From contig JAGAJY010000092.1 of NCBI GenBank assembly GCA_017848125.1, positions 1-40,549 on the forward strand: 40,549 nt of DNA, given 5' to 3'. The notes beneath the pieces were generated by a model. It was not told the origin of the DNA, searched no databases, and saw only the letters and a list, made by a program, of their open reading frames with translations. Made by a program: the position numbers and the translations under genes. Shown piece after piece: positions 28,627 to 37,135 of this stretch. Each line of letters opens with the position of its first letter. Positions within the stretch are counted from its first letter, which is position 1. The stretch comes from Oscillospiraceae bacterium. GTDB taxonomy: Bacteria > Bacillota > Clostridia > Oscillospirales > Ruminococcaceae.

Positions 28627-28655
28627 TTGACAATTTTTCACTTATGTGGTATAAT
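28627..28655 (+). promoter_or_regulatory. Sigma-A-type promoter of the chemoreceptor gene
   Basis: TTGACA, 17 bases ending TGTGG, TATAAT, about 75 bases before the ATG. A second, weaker sigma-D-like signal (CAAA, 14 bases, GCCGATCG) lies downstream at 28667-28692. Confidence 0.75.
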
Positions 28656-28729
28656 CAAATAAAATGCAAAACGATTTCAGAAACGCCGATCGTCGGCGGA
28701 TAACATATATATTGAAAGTAGGAGATCAT

Positions 28730-30094
28730 ATGTCCGTTGGGTCAAACTCAGCTAAAAATCTTGTTTCGGAAAAAACAGTCAGACTTCATATGATACTTAT
28801 CGTTGCAGTCTGCTTCATATTCGGGATCGTAAACCTGATCTCGGGTGCGGCGGCTGTGGGTATAATCACGGCGGCTATGGGTCTTATTATTCCTGCAGTG
28901 GTGCTTTTCCTTATGAAAAATGCGGAAAATGTGACCAAAGGTATTTTCCTTTCTCAGGCACAGCTTCTGGTAATTATCATAATTTCGTCAGCAAAGCACG
29001 AGCTGCACGGAATGTTCCCTTTGATGCTGGCTTCGGTAACAATCGCAGGTCTTTACTACAGTTCATTCAACATTAAGCTCCATTGGGCTATAATGGACGC
29101 TGCCGCTGTCATAGGTTTTCTTTTCAAGGATTTCTTCTATGAGGGCGCAGGCATGGAATTTCTGGTCAAGGGAATCGTGGGAATAAATGTCTGCACGGGA
29201 ATGGTGATGTACTTTATCGGTCAGAACCTTAAATTTATCGGTCAGTCCATGGCGGCACAGCAGGAAAGCGCTCAGCTTCTTGATCAGATGAATGAGCAGG
29301 TAAGCGGCAATGAGCAGCTTATGAAAAAGCAGAGCAGTGTAGTTTCACGCATTGCAGGCATTTCCGAAAGCCTCAGTTCCTCGGCTTCCCTTATGGAGCA
29401 GATCTCCTCCACCCTCAGCGCAGACGCAGAGGAGCAGGAAACTACCATAGCAAACATCGCTTCGGATATTGCAGAAATTTCAGGTCAGGCAAAGCAGAGC
29501 CTTGACAGCTCCGAAAGCGCTTACCGCTCCGCAAGGAAAAGCACAGAAACTCTCCGTTCAAGCAATGAAGAAGTGGGCAATATGGTATCTGCAATGGAAA
29601 ACATCGCAAAATCCTCCCGTGAGATAGAAAGCATTATAAAGACTATCGAGGATATCGCCTTCCAGACAAATATCCTTGCTCTCAACGCCGCTGTTGAGGC
29701 TGCAAGAGCAGGCGACGCAGGAAAGGGCTTTGCGGTAGTTGCCGACGAGGTAAGAAACCTTGCAAACAAATCCGCAGAGGCTGTTCAGAACACCTCTGCG
29801 CTTATCAGCGCAAGCATAGACGCTGTAAACAACGGAACAACTCTTGCAGAGGGTATTGCCGCAAAAATGGACGATGTTATCCGCATATCCGAGGAAAGTG
29901 CGGCTCAGTCCGAAAAGCTTATGAAGCTTGCAGAGGGTCAGTCCTCCTCGGCTGAGGCTGTAAGAGTCAAGATGGATCAGATAAACGAAGTTGTGGCTCA
30001 GCTTTCAAGAACATCCGAAAGAAGTGCCGACACCGCTCATGCCGTTACCGATGAGGTAAGACGTATGAACGATATTGTGAGAGAATTCAGATAA
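28730..30094 (+). CDS. Methyl-accepting chemotaxis protein with membrane-embedded input
   Basis: This chemoreceptor has 454 residues from ATG 28730 (GGAG upstream). The N-terminal ~170 residues hold about five hydrophobic helices (for example [20 protein letters not shown] and [15 protein letters not shown]) with only short loops, so there is no sizeable external sensor domain. A linker leads to the signalling hairpin with the conserved tip [20 protein letters not shown] and [19 protein letters not shown]. Long Glu/Gln/Ala/Ser coiled-coil helices on both sides carry likely methylation sites. Signals go to CheA/CheW encoded in this window. It is a single gene between its promoter and a bidirectional terminator. 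Confidence 0.93.
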   Translation: MSVGSNSAKNLVSEKTVRLHMILIVAVCFIFGIVNLISGAAAVGIITAAMGLIIPAVVLFLMKNAENVTKGIFLSQAQLLVIIIISSAKHELHGMFPLMLASVTIAGLYYSSFNIKLHWAIMDAAAVIGFLFKDFFYEGAGMEFLVKGIVGINVCTGMVMYFIGQNLKFIGQSMAAQQESAQLLDQMNEQVSGNEQLMKKQSSVVSRIAGISESLSSSASLMEQISSTLSADAEEQETTIANIASDIAEISGQAKQSLDSSESAYRSARKSTETLRSSNEEVGNMVSAMENIAKSSREIESIIKTIEDIAFQTNILALNAAVEAARAGDAGKGFAVVADEVRNLANKSAEAVQNTSALISASIDAVNNGTTLAEGIAAKMDDVIRISEESAAQSEKLMKLAEGQSSSAEAVRVKMDQINEVVAQLSRTSERSADTAHAVTDEVRRMNDIVREFR

Positions 30095-30103
30095 GATACA
30101 TAA

Positions 30104-30148
30104 AGCACCGAAGCAGAATCCAAATTCCGCTTCGGTGCTCATTTTTAT
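30104..30148. terminator. Bidirectional terminator between chemoreceptor and VTC genes
   Basis: AGCACCGAAGCAGAA pairs with TTCCGCTTCGGTGCT (one mismatch), followed by T-runs on the plus strand and AT-rich sequence on the minus side. Confidence 0.85.
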
Positions 30149-30156
30149 TCGCATTT

Positions 30157-30882
30157 TTAAGTAAGAAAAGCTTTTGTTTTCCTTGCTGCCGCCGAGCTTT
30201 TATAAATCTGCCCGTACTTTGAAAAAGATGTGGGATATATTTCCAGCTCGGAAAGAACAGCCGCAAGCTCGGAAGGAAATGCGGCAGGGCATTTTATCTC
30301 CATCAGAGAATAGTCGTCAACACCTGTGTCAAGAAGTTCTGTGCCGCTGTCTGAGGATAGAGAAAGATCACTCCAGCGGCTGCGGATATTTCTGTCAAGG
30401 GTTACTCTTATTCCGCCCTCTGCCGAAAAAGCTTCTCTGTCGTAAGCAAGATAAAGCTTTGGCGATGGGTCGTATTTTTTCATAAGAAAATCTATCTCGT
30501 TAAATATCTGCATAGATTTATACCCTGACAGGCTTTGAGGAACAACACCCTCGGATATGTACGCCATAGCCTCGGAAATAGGAACAACTATCCGCCTTTT
30601 ATAAACAATGCCTTTGAATTTTTTCTTTATCTCAAAGAATATTTCAGAATCCGAAGAAGCAGTTCCGTAGCTCCTTATGCGCAATTTTTCCTTGTAAACA
30701 GGCTTGTCAAGGGAATGGGTGATAAAATAGAAATCGTCCGTGTCAAGATAGATGTTGCAGATAGTATAGCTGCCGTATTCATCGGGAGAAAGCATAGACG
30801 CACGGCTCATAAACCGCTCACGCTGCAAAGGGGTCAGCAGATATTTTATCTCATATCTGCTGAAGCTCTGAATATAGCTCAT
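30157..30882 (-). CDS. VTC-domain (polyphosphate polymerase-like) protein
   Basis: This soluble tunnel-fold protein has 241 residues. VTC domains make polyphosphate in yeast vacuoles; bacterial versions are of uncertain activity. Visible are RYEIKYLLTPLQRERF at the start, YTICNIYLDTDD, KEKLRIRSYG (basic residues expected in the tunnel), EIFFEIKKKFKGIVYKRR, YDREAF, VTLDRNIRSR and LMEIKCP near the end. These alternating basic and acidic strands are the family pattern. GGAG precedes the ATG. It follows the aldo/keto reductase by 18 bases. In many clostridia VTC genes lie beside CotH and DUF4956 genes, both of which occur here about 3 kb away. Confidence 0.88.
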   Translation of the reverse strand: MSYIQSFSRYEIKYLLTPLQRERFMSRASMLSPDEYGSYTICNIYLDTDDFYFITHSLDKPVYKEKLRIRSYGTASSDSEIFFEIKKKFKGIVYKRRIVVPISEAMAYISEGVVPQSLSGYKSMQIFNEIDFLMKKYDPSPKLYLAYDREAFSAEGGIRVTLDRNIRSRWSDLSLSSDSGTELLDTGVDDYSLMEIKCPAAFPSELAAVLSELEIYPTSFSKYGQIYKSSAAARKTKAFLT

Positions 30883-30900
30883 TTTTTGCTCTCCGTCACG

Positions 30901-31899
30901 TCAGCTGTCAGATCTTAGAACAGCTTCTATCCTTGCAAGCTCGCTTTCGGTAAAATCAAGCTTTTCAATGCAGGCAGCATTTTCTGTTATCTGCTCGGGA
31001 CGGCTTGCGCCAATAAGAACAGTAGTCACAGCCTCGTTTTTCAGCACCCATGAAAGAGCCATCTGCGAAAGGGACTGTCCCCTCTCTGCGGCAATGTCGT
31101 TGAGCTTATTGAGCCTTGCTACCATCTTGTCGTCAAGCTGATTTCCTATCCATGTCTGTCCCTTGCCCACTCTCGAATCCTCGGGAACGCCCTTCAGGTA
31201 TTTATTTGTGAGAAAGCCCTGATAAAGAGGGGAGAACACAGCAAGACCAAAGCCTGATTCAGCGGCAAATTTATCCAAACCGTCATCTTCTATCCATCTG
31301 TTAAGCATTGCATAGGAGGGCTGATTCACAACAAAGGGAGTGTGAAGATCCTTGAATATGCTCATAATCTCCTCTGTCTGCGCCTTGTTATAATTGGATA
31401 TGCCCACATAAAGCGCCTTGCCCTGCTTTACCGCATTGTCAAGAGCCAGAGCGGTTTCTTCAAGAGGGGTGTTGGGATCAAAAACGTGATGATAGAAAAT
31501 ATCCACATAATCAAGCTTCATACGCTTTAGGCTCTGGTCAAGAGAAGCGGTGAGGTATTTCCGTGAACCGTTTTTATCACCGTAAGGCCCCGGCCACATA
31601 TCATAGCCAGCTTTGGTGGATATGCACATTTCATCACGGTAATGTCGCATACCGTCAAGGATTCTTCCGAAGTTCTCCTCAGCACTGCCGTTGTAGGGAT
31701 TGCCGTAATTGTTTGCAAGGTCGAAATGGGTAATACCCAGATCAAAAGCGGTATGGACCATATTTTCCATATTGGCAAAGCAGCCCTTGTGACCGAAATT
31801 CTGCCAGAAGCCCAAAGACACCGCAGGCAGCTTCAGACCGCTTTTTCCGCATCTTCTGTAGATCATCTTTTCATATCTGTTTTCCTTTGCTGTAAACAT
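30901..31899 (-). CDS. Aldo/keto reductase (YghZ/MgrA-like)
   Basis: This is an NADPH-dependent carbonyl reductase of the TIM-barrel AKR family (about 332 residues). The tetrad is visible: Asp and Tyr in THFDLANNYGNPYNGSAEE, Lys in CISTKAGYDMWPGPYG, and His in DIFYHHVFDP. The WPGPYG stretch after the catalytic Lys is typical of the YghZ/glyceraldehyde-3-phosphate reductase branch, related to potassium-channel beta subunits. The frame opens at 31923, but AGGAGG lies seven bases before ATG 31899 (MFTAKENRYEKM). It is first of a pair with the VTC gene. The physiological substrate is unknown. Confidence 0.92.
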   Translation of the reverse strand: MFTAKENRYEKMIYRRCGKSGLKLPAVSLGFWQNFGHKGCFANMENMVHTAFDLGITHFDLANNYGNPYNGSAEENFGRILDGMRHYRDEMCISTKAGYDMWPGPYGDKNGSRKYLTASLDQSLKRMKLDYVDIFYHHVFDPNTPLEETALALDNAVKQGKALYVGISNYNKAQTEEIMSIFKDLHTPFVVNQPSYAMLNRWIEDDGLDKFAAESGFGLAVFSPLYQGFLTNKYLKGVPEDSRVGKGQTWIGNQLDDKMVARLNKLNDIAAERGQSLSQMALSWVLKNEAVTTVLIGASRPEQITENAACIEKLDFTESELARIEAVLRSDS

Positions 31900-31958
31900 A
31901 AATATTCCTCCTTTTCGGTTCATTGTGTTTTTGTTGTTTATCGTGATGCTTGCAATAA

Positions 31959-32213
31959 TCAGCTGTTTCCCGACAGGATAGCGCTTATCTGCTCGTCACT
32001 CATGCCGAAAGCTTTCATCTGCGAAATGATAAGTTTTTTTCCTCTTTCAAGTCCGATAACCTCGCCCTCGGCTCTGCCTTCTGCTCTGCCCTCATCTTTG
32101 GCGTTCTTTAGCGCAGAAGCCTCGTCGTGCATTGCCTTTTCTCTCATACGGGCAAGCTCTCTTATTCTTGTATCCTCGCTCATATCGTAGATAACTCTTA
32201 CCGCTTGCTGCAT
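31959..32213 (-). CDS. Duplicated C-terminal tail of the Rpn-family nuclease
   Basis: This 84-residue protein repeats the last part of the gene upstream: it begins MQQAVRVIYDMSEDTRIREL, exactly as in the parent, and continues with EGRAEGRAEGE and MKAFGMSDEQISAILSG. Only one short block differs (VIGLERGKKLIIS in place of AAILAK). At DNA level the two copies are nearly identical, so the duplication is recent. The ATG is two bases after the parent's stop (TGATTATG), so it may be translated by coupling. It lacks the nuclease core entirely. It could be an accessory subunit or a by-product of unequal crossing over. Confidence 0.7.
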   Translation of the reverse strand: MQQAVRVIYDMSEDTRIRELARMREKAMHDEASALKNAKDEGRAEGRAEGEVIGLERGKKLIISQMKAFGMSDEQISAILSGNS

Positions 32214-32215
32214 AA

Positions 32216-33037
32216 TCAGTTGCTTCCCGACAGAATAGCGCTTATCTGTTCGTCGCTCATTCCGAAAGCTTTCATCTTTGCCAGAATAGCCGCTTCTCCC
32301 TCAGCTCTGCCCTCGGCTCTGCCCTCGGCTCTGCCCTCATCTTTGGCGTTCTTTAGCGCAGAAGCCTCGTCGTGCATTGCCTTTTCTCTCATACGGGCAA
32401 GCTCTCTTATTCTCGTATCCTCGCTCATATCGTAGATAACTCTTACCGCTTGCTGCATTATAGGGATATTGGTCTGATTCAGCATTTCAAAATCCTCCTC
32501 ACTGTCAGCGTTTATAAACTGCAACCACAGCTCACGGCTGTTATGGGGATTAGGCTTTCTGTTGACCTTTTTCAGCTCAAAGAAATGTATGCTGAATTTG
32601 TCGGAAAACACTTCGTCTGTTCCCTTTATCATTGCCGCAACCTCTGTGTGATAATCCTCACCCGAAAACATATTGAAGTTGATAATGTTTATAGTAATAG
32701 TCTGTTTGAGCTCACCGTAATTTTCTCCGCTTTTAAGCGCAGAGGAATAAAGCTTCGCCCAATAAAAAAGCGTTCTGTCACGATAATCGGGCTCGTTTTT
32801 TACCTGTATTTCCACATTTACAAGGCGCTCATCAACCGTCAGGCTGAGATCGAGCCTGCTGAACTTCCCGTCAAAATCATCGGGCGGAAGCTCGGAATTG
32901 TTTATCTGTATCTCCTTTATGCTCTCCTGTGGGATCTCAAGCATACTTGCCACAAAGGAATGAAGCATATCCTTATTATCGGTGAAAAACTTTTTGAATA
33001 TTATATCAAGCTTTGCGGAAACCACATTTCTTGCCAT
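32216..33037 (-). CDS. Rpn family recombination-promoting nuclease/putative transposase
   Basis: This PD-(D/E)XK-type protein has 273 residues. The core at residues about 1-150 has MARNVVSAKLDIIFKKFF, FSRLDLSLTVDERLVNVEIQ (with the expected D..ExQ catalytic strand) and RTLFYWAKLYSSALKSGENY, hallmarks of the Rpn/transposase_31 family. E. coli RpnA promotes RecA-independent recombination. The C-terminal third is a charged helix ending in tandem Arg-Ala-Glu-Gly units (four here) and a small domain MKAFGMSDEQISAILSG. GGGAGGG lies upstream of the ATG. A duplicate of its tail follows immediately. Confidence 0.88.
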   Translation of the reverse strand: MARNVVSAKLDIIFKKFFTDNKDMLHSFVASMLEIPQESIKEIQINNSELPPDDFDGKFSRLDLSLTVDERLVNVEIQVKNEPDYRDRTLFYWAKLYSSALKSGENYGELKQTITINIINFNMFSGEDYHTEVAAMIKGTDEVFSDKFSIHFFELKKVNRKPNPHNSRELWLQFINADSEEDFEMLNQTNIPIMQQAVRVIYDMSEDTRIRELARMREKAMHDEASALKNAKDEGRAEGRAEGRAEGEAAILAKMKAFGMSDEQISAILSGSN

Positions 33038-33136
33038 AGCTTTTCCCTCCCTGATTCTGATATAATAAGTCTCTGTTTGGAAAATAAGTTTTCCGTTTTC
33101 GGCAATAGAAATAATAATTCGTTATCGCTTACGCTC

Positions 33137-33165
33137 ATTTTACCACAGAAGAATCGGTATGTCAA
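33137..33165 (-). promoter_or_regulatory. Promoter of the Rpn gene
   Basis: Minus strand TTGACA, 17 bases ending TGTGG, TAAAAT, about 100 bases upstream of the ATG at 33037. Confidence 0.75.
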
Positions 33166-33228
33166 TACGACAGTTTTACATCAATTTCTGATTAACTTAT
33201 TAGTCGTTTTTCTTACATATTCAAACTA

Positions 33229-33858
33229 TCAGAATGTAGTGATATTACATTTTTCGGGAATAGAACAGTCAAGGATTTCTTTAATGCTGTAAAAAATGTG
33301 ATTTGACACTGTGATGCTTTTTACATCGGGACAACACTTTATAAAGTCGGCTGAAACATTACTTGAATAATAATCAAGCACCAGCTGTTCGGCATCGAAA
33401 ACAACTGAGCTGTAATCAAACTCCCGCAAATCGCAATTAACAGTAAGCTCACTTAATTTGTCAAGGTTATTTTCATCAGACGAAAAACACATATACTCTT
33501 CGTCGGGTAAATCTCTGGTATAAAAATCTTCGCTTATAAGCTTTAGACCAATACTGCTGTACCATGAAAAGTCATCTTGATTTTCATTTATTAAATCTTC
33601 AAGCTCGCCTTTCAGCTCAATGTAATCTGCCATAATATCCGGATAAGAATGAGCGTAAGTCAACGTTATCAGCATACTGTCATCAAACTCGTATATATGT
33701 ACTGACAGTTCCTCTTTTTGAGTGCTTTTCATCATATCATATACCAGCTTGCCTGCGTAATGCTCAAAGCTGTTTCTCGGGTTCGCTTTGTAGCATACAT
33801 ACAATGCTGCAATAATCAGAAAAATAATTATTAAGGCAGTCTTTAGCTTTGCGTACAT
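33229..33858 (-). CDS. Membrane-anchored hypothetical protein
   Basis: This protein (209 residues) has an N-terminal membrane anchor, about residues 6-24 (LKTALIIIFLIIAALYVCYK), and an external domain rich in Asp, Glu, Ser and Tyr. No cysteine lipobox fits, though a Cys follows the helix. Motifs such as SVHIYEFDDSMLITLTYAHS and SSDENNLDKLSELTVNCDLR are not ones I recognise. GGAG precedes the ATG. It has its own promoter and is AT-richer than the CotH gene next door. Its 3' end stops about 60 bases short of the Rpn promoter, so it is probably a stand-alone gene. Confidence 0.65.
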   Translation of the reverse strand: MYAKLKTALIIIFLIIAALYVCYKANPRNSFEHYAGKLVYDMMKSTQKEELSVHIYEFDDSMLITLTYAHSYPDIMADYIELKGELEDLINENQDDFSWYSSIGLKLISEDFYTRDLPDEEYMCFSSDENNLDKLSELTVNCDLREFDYSSVVFDAEQLVLDYYSSNVSADFIKCCPDVKSITVSNHIFYSIKEILDCSIPEKCNITTF

Positions 33859-33892
33859 ACTTTACATCTCCAATAAACACTTCTCTATCATA

Positions 33893-33921
33893 ATTATAAC
33901 GCATTTTCTTAAATGTGACAA
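33893..33921 (-). promoter_or_regulatory. Promoter of the membrane-anchored hypothetical gene
   Basis: Minus strand TTGTCA, 17 bases, TATAAT, about 35 bases before the ATG. Confidence 0.75.
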
Positions 33922-33982
33922 TACTATCTGCCAATATCATAGATTTTTTATAAAAATACACAAAATAAGTCCTCCCCGTTTA

Positions 33983-34011
33983 TTGACATTCCGAAAACCG
34001 TATTATATAAT
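33983..34011 (+). promoter_or_regulatory. cotH promoter
   Basis: TTGACA, 17 bases, TATAAT, about 45 bases before the chosen ATG at 34056. It is a sigma-A-type sequence rather than a sporulation promoter. Confidence 0.82.
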
Positions 34012-34055
34012 TAAACTATATGAATAATGCGAAAAAGCACGAAAGGATAATATAT

Positions 34056-36140
34056 ATGAAAAGAAGCGCAAGAATTGCCGCAGGGCTTATTGCCCTTGCT
34101 TTATGCACAGCCTGCGCAGAAGCTCCGTCCTCTGTAACAGATGTGAGCACAGGCGGCGAGGTGCAGTCATCTGCGTCAGAATCAGCGGCAGAGCAGTCCC
34201 CTGAGGAGGCACAGACCGAGTTAAAGGTGTATTTCAGCTGTGAAAGCGGCTTTTACGATTCACCCATAGAGCTTGAAATGTCCTGCCCGGCATACCCCGA
34301 CGGAAAGATATTCTACACCACCGACGGCAGCACTCCCGATGCAAATTCCACTCCATATACGGAAAAAATCACTCTGAAAAACCGTAAAGCAGACCCCAAC
34401 GTGCTTGCCGCTCAGACAGGCACAAGTGCAGGAGGGGACTACATTCCCAAAAAGAAGGTCGATAAGGCTAATATTATCAGAGCTGTTGTTATCCTGCCTG
34501 ACGGAACAACAAGCGAGATAGCTTCAAAGACCTATTTCATCGGGCTTGACAGGGAAAAGAAATACGGCTCTGTTCCTGTTATCTCCCTGATGACTGATTT
34601 TGAAAATCTGTACGATCACGAAAAGGGTATTTACATTCTTGGACAGTCCCTTGATAACTGGCTCGCCGAGGATCCCGAAAACAAGAACAAGGAGCCTTGG
34701 GAGCGTGAGGGAAACTATTCCCAAAGAGGCAGAGAATGGGAGCGTCCCGTTGCCTTTGAGCTTATCACTGCTGACGGCTCGGAGGGAATCTCTCAGGATA
34801 TGGGAATGAGGATAATGGGTGCGGCTTCAAGAAGCGCAACACAGAAAAGCCTGCGCCTTATTGCCCGTGAGGACTACGGCAAGAAAAATGTGAAATATCC
34901 TCTTATCCCCGATAATATGCGGTCTGACGGTACGGGAGAGGTTGAGAAATACAAGTCATTTGTGCTTCGCAACGGCGGCAATGACTGCGATTACGCAAAG
35001 CTCCGTGACCCTCTTTTCCAGCAGTTTTCATCGGGCAGACGGTTTGAGACGCAGCAGTTTGCTCCCTGTGTGGTTTACCTTAACGGCGAATACTGGGGAA
35101 TGTACACTCTTGTGGAGGATTACAGCGACAACTACATCGAGAATAACTACGGAATCGACAACAAGAACGTTGTGATAATCAAGCGTGGCGAGATAGAGGA
35201 GGGCGAGGAAGCTGACATATCTCTCTATCACGATATGTTTGACTTTATCACATCAAACGATATGAGCATTCCCGAAAACTATGCCAAGGCTGAGGAAATG
35301 CTGGATATGGGCAGCTATGCGGATTACTGCGCCCTGAACTTCTACATTCACAACTACGACAGCATTTTCAAGGACAACAACTGGAGAATGTGGAGAGTGC
35401 GAACACCCGACAGCACCTCGGACAAGGCGGACGGAAAATGGAGAATGATGGTCTATGACACCGATTATTCCGCAGGCATATATGACGGCGGAAGATTCGG
35501 CGATGATAATATTTCCCCTGTTCTGAACGGTACGGACAAGCTCTGGGAGAAAAGCTCCGATGAGGAGGAGACTGACGAAACAGTCAGACTGCCTGCCGAT
35601 ATGTTCCGCTCACTTATGGCAAACGGCGATTTCAGACGTGAGCTGATAATTTCCCTGTGCGACATAAGAAACTATGATTTTGAAGGCACAGCGGCAGTTG
35701 ACGAGGTAGTAAGGCAATACGAGGTTTACGGCAAGCTTGTACCGCCTACCTTTGACCGCTTCGGCCCCGAATGGCTTACATGGAACACCGATAAATACTA
35801 TGAGCAGAAGATAGGCGAGCTTGCAAACTTCCTTGATGGCAGATATAATAAATTCCCCGAGATAATGCAGAAGGCTTTCGGTCTGGGTGACATAGCCAAT
35901 GCCGAGATATCCGTTTCTGGAAACGGCTTTGTTACGGTAAACAACACTCCTCTCCCCTCTGACAGGGTATCAAAGGGCAAGTATTTCACCGATTATACCG
36001 TAACTGTCCGTGCAGAGGCTGGGGACGGTGCTGTGTTCAAGGAATGGAAATGCACAGGCTGTACCGTTTCAGACAGCACATCTCCCGAGGCAGAGATAAG
36101 CTTCACAGGGGATTTTGCTGTAGAAGCTGTGTTTGAGTAA
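34056..36140 (+). CDS. cotH: CotH-kinase family lipoprotein with chitobiase-like N-domain
   Basis: This is an exported lipoprotein of 694 residues. The signal peptide ends in ALCTAC with lipid-bearing Cys20. Residues about 60-115 (SPIELEMSCP, IFYTTDGSTPDANSTPYTE) form the chitobiase C-terminal/Fn3-like domain common in such proteins. The CotH kinase region follows: YGSVPVISLMTDFENLYD, RGREWERPVAFEL, MGMRIMGAASR, YLNGEYWGMYTLVEDYSDNY, NVVIIKRGE and WRMMVYDTDYSAG, which include the likely ATP and metal ligands. CotH phosphorylates spore-coat proteins in Bacillus; vegetative clostridial versions have unknown targets. A small beta domain closes the protein. GAAAGGA precedes ATG 34056. It probably forms an operon with the DUF4956 gene. 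Confidence 0.88.
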   Translation: MKRSARIAAGLIALALCTACAEAPSSVTDVSTGGEVQSSASESAAEQSPEEAQTELKVYFSCESGFYDSPIELEMSCPAYPDGKIFYTTDGSTPDANSTPYTEKITLKNRKADPNVLAAQTGTSAGGDYIPKKKVDKANIIRAVVILPDGTTSEIASKTYFIGLDREKKYGSVPVISLMTDFENLYDHEKGIYILGQSLDNWLAEDPENKNKEPWEREGNYSQRGREWERPVAFELITADGSEGISQDMGMRIMGAASRSATQKSLRLIAREDYGKKNVKYPLIPDNMRSDGTGEVEKYKSFVLRNGGNDCDYAKLRDPLFQQFSSGRRFETQQFAPCVVYLNGEYWGMYTLVEDYSDNYIENNYGIDNKNVVIIKRGEIEEGEEADISLYHDMFDFITSNDMSIPENYAKAEEMLDMGSYADYCALNFYIHNYDSIFKDNNWRMWRVRTPDSTSDKADGKWRMMVYDTDYSAGIYDGGRFGDDNISPVLNGTDKLWEKSSDEEETDETVRLPADMFRSLMANGDFRRELIISLCDIRNYDFEGTAAVDEVVRQYEVYGKLVPPTFDRFGPEWLTWNTDKYYEQKIGELANFLDGRYNKFPEIMQKAFGLGDIANAEISVSGNGFVTVNNTPLPSDRVSKGKYFTDYTVTVRAEAGDGAVFKEWKCTGCTVSDSTSPEAEISFTGDFAVEAVFE

Positions 36141-36153
36141 AGGGGGAGATATA

Positions 36154-36828
36154 ATGAACGATCTGATTTTTACTCCCATTACGCTCAGTACCGTTGCAGA
36201 TCTGGCTCTGGTGCTGGGGGCTTCCCTTATATGCGGACTGGTCATAGCGCTTGTTTATCGCCTTGGTACGGAACACCCCTCAAAGTATATGATAATCACT
36301 ATTTTGACAATGCCTGCAATCGTTCAGGCGGTGATAATGCTTGTTAACGGCAGTATCGGGGCAGGCGTGGCTGTTGCGGGAGCGTTCAGCCTTGTAAGAT
36401 TCCGTTCTCTGCCGGGAAACTCACGGGACATTGTTCTGCTGTTCTTCGCTATGGCTTCGGGCATAGCAATGGGTATGGGCTATGTGGGCTACGGCGCTCT
36501 GTTTACCGTTGTTATAGCGGTCGTTATACTTCTGGCGGACAGGCTTGTTCCCTCTGACCACACCAAAAACTCCCGACTGCTGAAAATATATCTCCCCGAG
36601 GACGCTGATTACGGCAGTCTGTTTGACGATATTTTCGGGGAATATGCTGTTTCCGCTGTGCTTGACGGAGTAAGGACGGTGCGTATGGGGACTATGTTTG
36701 AGCTCAGATACATAGTCACTTTAAAAGACCCCAAGCGTGAAAAGGAAATGATCGACAAGATACGCTGCCGAAACGGAAATCTTACTGTTTCCTGCGGTCT
36801 TTTCCCTGCGGACAGAGCGGAACTCTGA
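36154..36828 (+). CDS. DUF4956 membrane protein
   Basis: This 224-residue protein has four membrane helices in the first 130 residues: ADLALVLGASLICGLVIALV, MIITILTMPAIVQAVIMLV, a third with GAGVAVAGAFSLVRFRSLPG, and VILLFFAMASGIAMGMGYVG through AVVILLADRL. A cytoplasmic alpha/beta tail follows. AFSLVRFRS is the family hallmark shared with MgtC-like proteins. DUF4956 genes regularly travel with CotH and VTC genes. It starts at ATG 36154 after AGGGGGAG, 13 bases behind cotH. The reading frame is open upstream, but those codons overlap cotH. Function unknown; a role in polyphosphate or cell-envelope chemistry has been guessed from neighbourhood only. Confidence 0.88.
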   Translation: MNDLIFTPITLSTVADLALVLGASLICGLVIALVYRLGTEHPSKYMIITILTMPAIVQAVIMLVNGSIGAGVAVAGAFSLVRFRSLPGNSRDIVLLFFAMASGIAMGMGYVGYGALFTVVIAVVILLADRLVPSDHTKNSRLLKIYLPEDADYGSLFDDIFGEYAVSAVLDGVRTVRMGTMFELRYIVTLKDPKREKEMIDKIRCRNGNLTVSCGLFPADRAEL

Positions 36829-36830
36829 TT

Positions 36831-36932
36831 CAATGCGTAATTCGTAATGCGTAATGCGTAATTTTTTATAGTTGGAAATAGTTAATGCGTAATTATCCCA
36901 GGCGTTATGCTTGAACAGGATAATTACGCATT
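36831..36932. repeat. Heptamer array plus inverted-repeat hairpin
   Basis: Four heptamers of the TAATGCG/TAATTCG family (36831-36858) begin two bases after the DUF4956 stop. Then AATGCGTAATTATCC (36884-36898) pairs perfectly with GGATAATTACGCATT (36918-36932) across a 19-base loop. The gap 36829-37135 contains only these repeats and AT-rich sequence; I see no gene in it. Confidence 0.85.
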
Positions 36933-37061
36933 TTATATTGCCTTGTTTTATATTGTTTGAGACAGCTTACCACGAACTTTTTTGCTGTGCGGTTTCCCAT
37001 TGGCATTATGGAGCATACGCCAATTTTGTTTGGTGTCTGCGTCTTTTTTCTATGCGTAAAT

Positions 37062-37108
37062 AATGCGTAACTATCCCAAGCACTTTGCTTTAGGGATAAT
37101 TACGCATT
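37062..37108. repeat. Second inverted-repeat hairpin, 3' of the SMI1 gene
   Basis: AATGCGTAACTATCCC pairs with GGGATAATTACGCATT (one mismatch) across 15 bases. Same family as 36884-36932. It lies 27 bases past the SMI1/KNR4 stop and may act as its terminator. Confidence 0.85.
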
Positions 37109-37135
37109 GTTTAATAATCTTACTGATAAGTGTTT

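Noticed and set aside
32372..33292. Plus-strand frame of 306 codons opposite the Rpn gene
   Set aside because: It is antisense to a recognised family and extends through the Rpn promoter; no ribosome site.
36935..37060. Short frames between the hairpins near the SMI1 gene, considered as transposase remnants
   Set aside because: Both strands give only short frames with no recognisable motif; evidence is insufficient.
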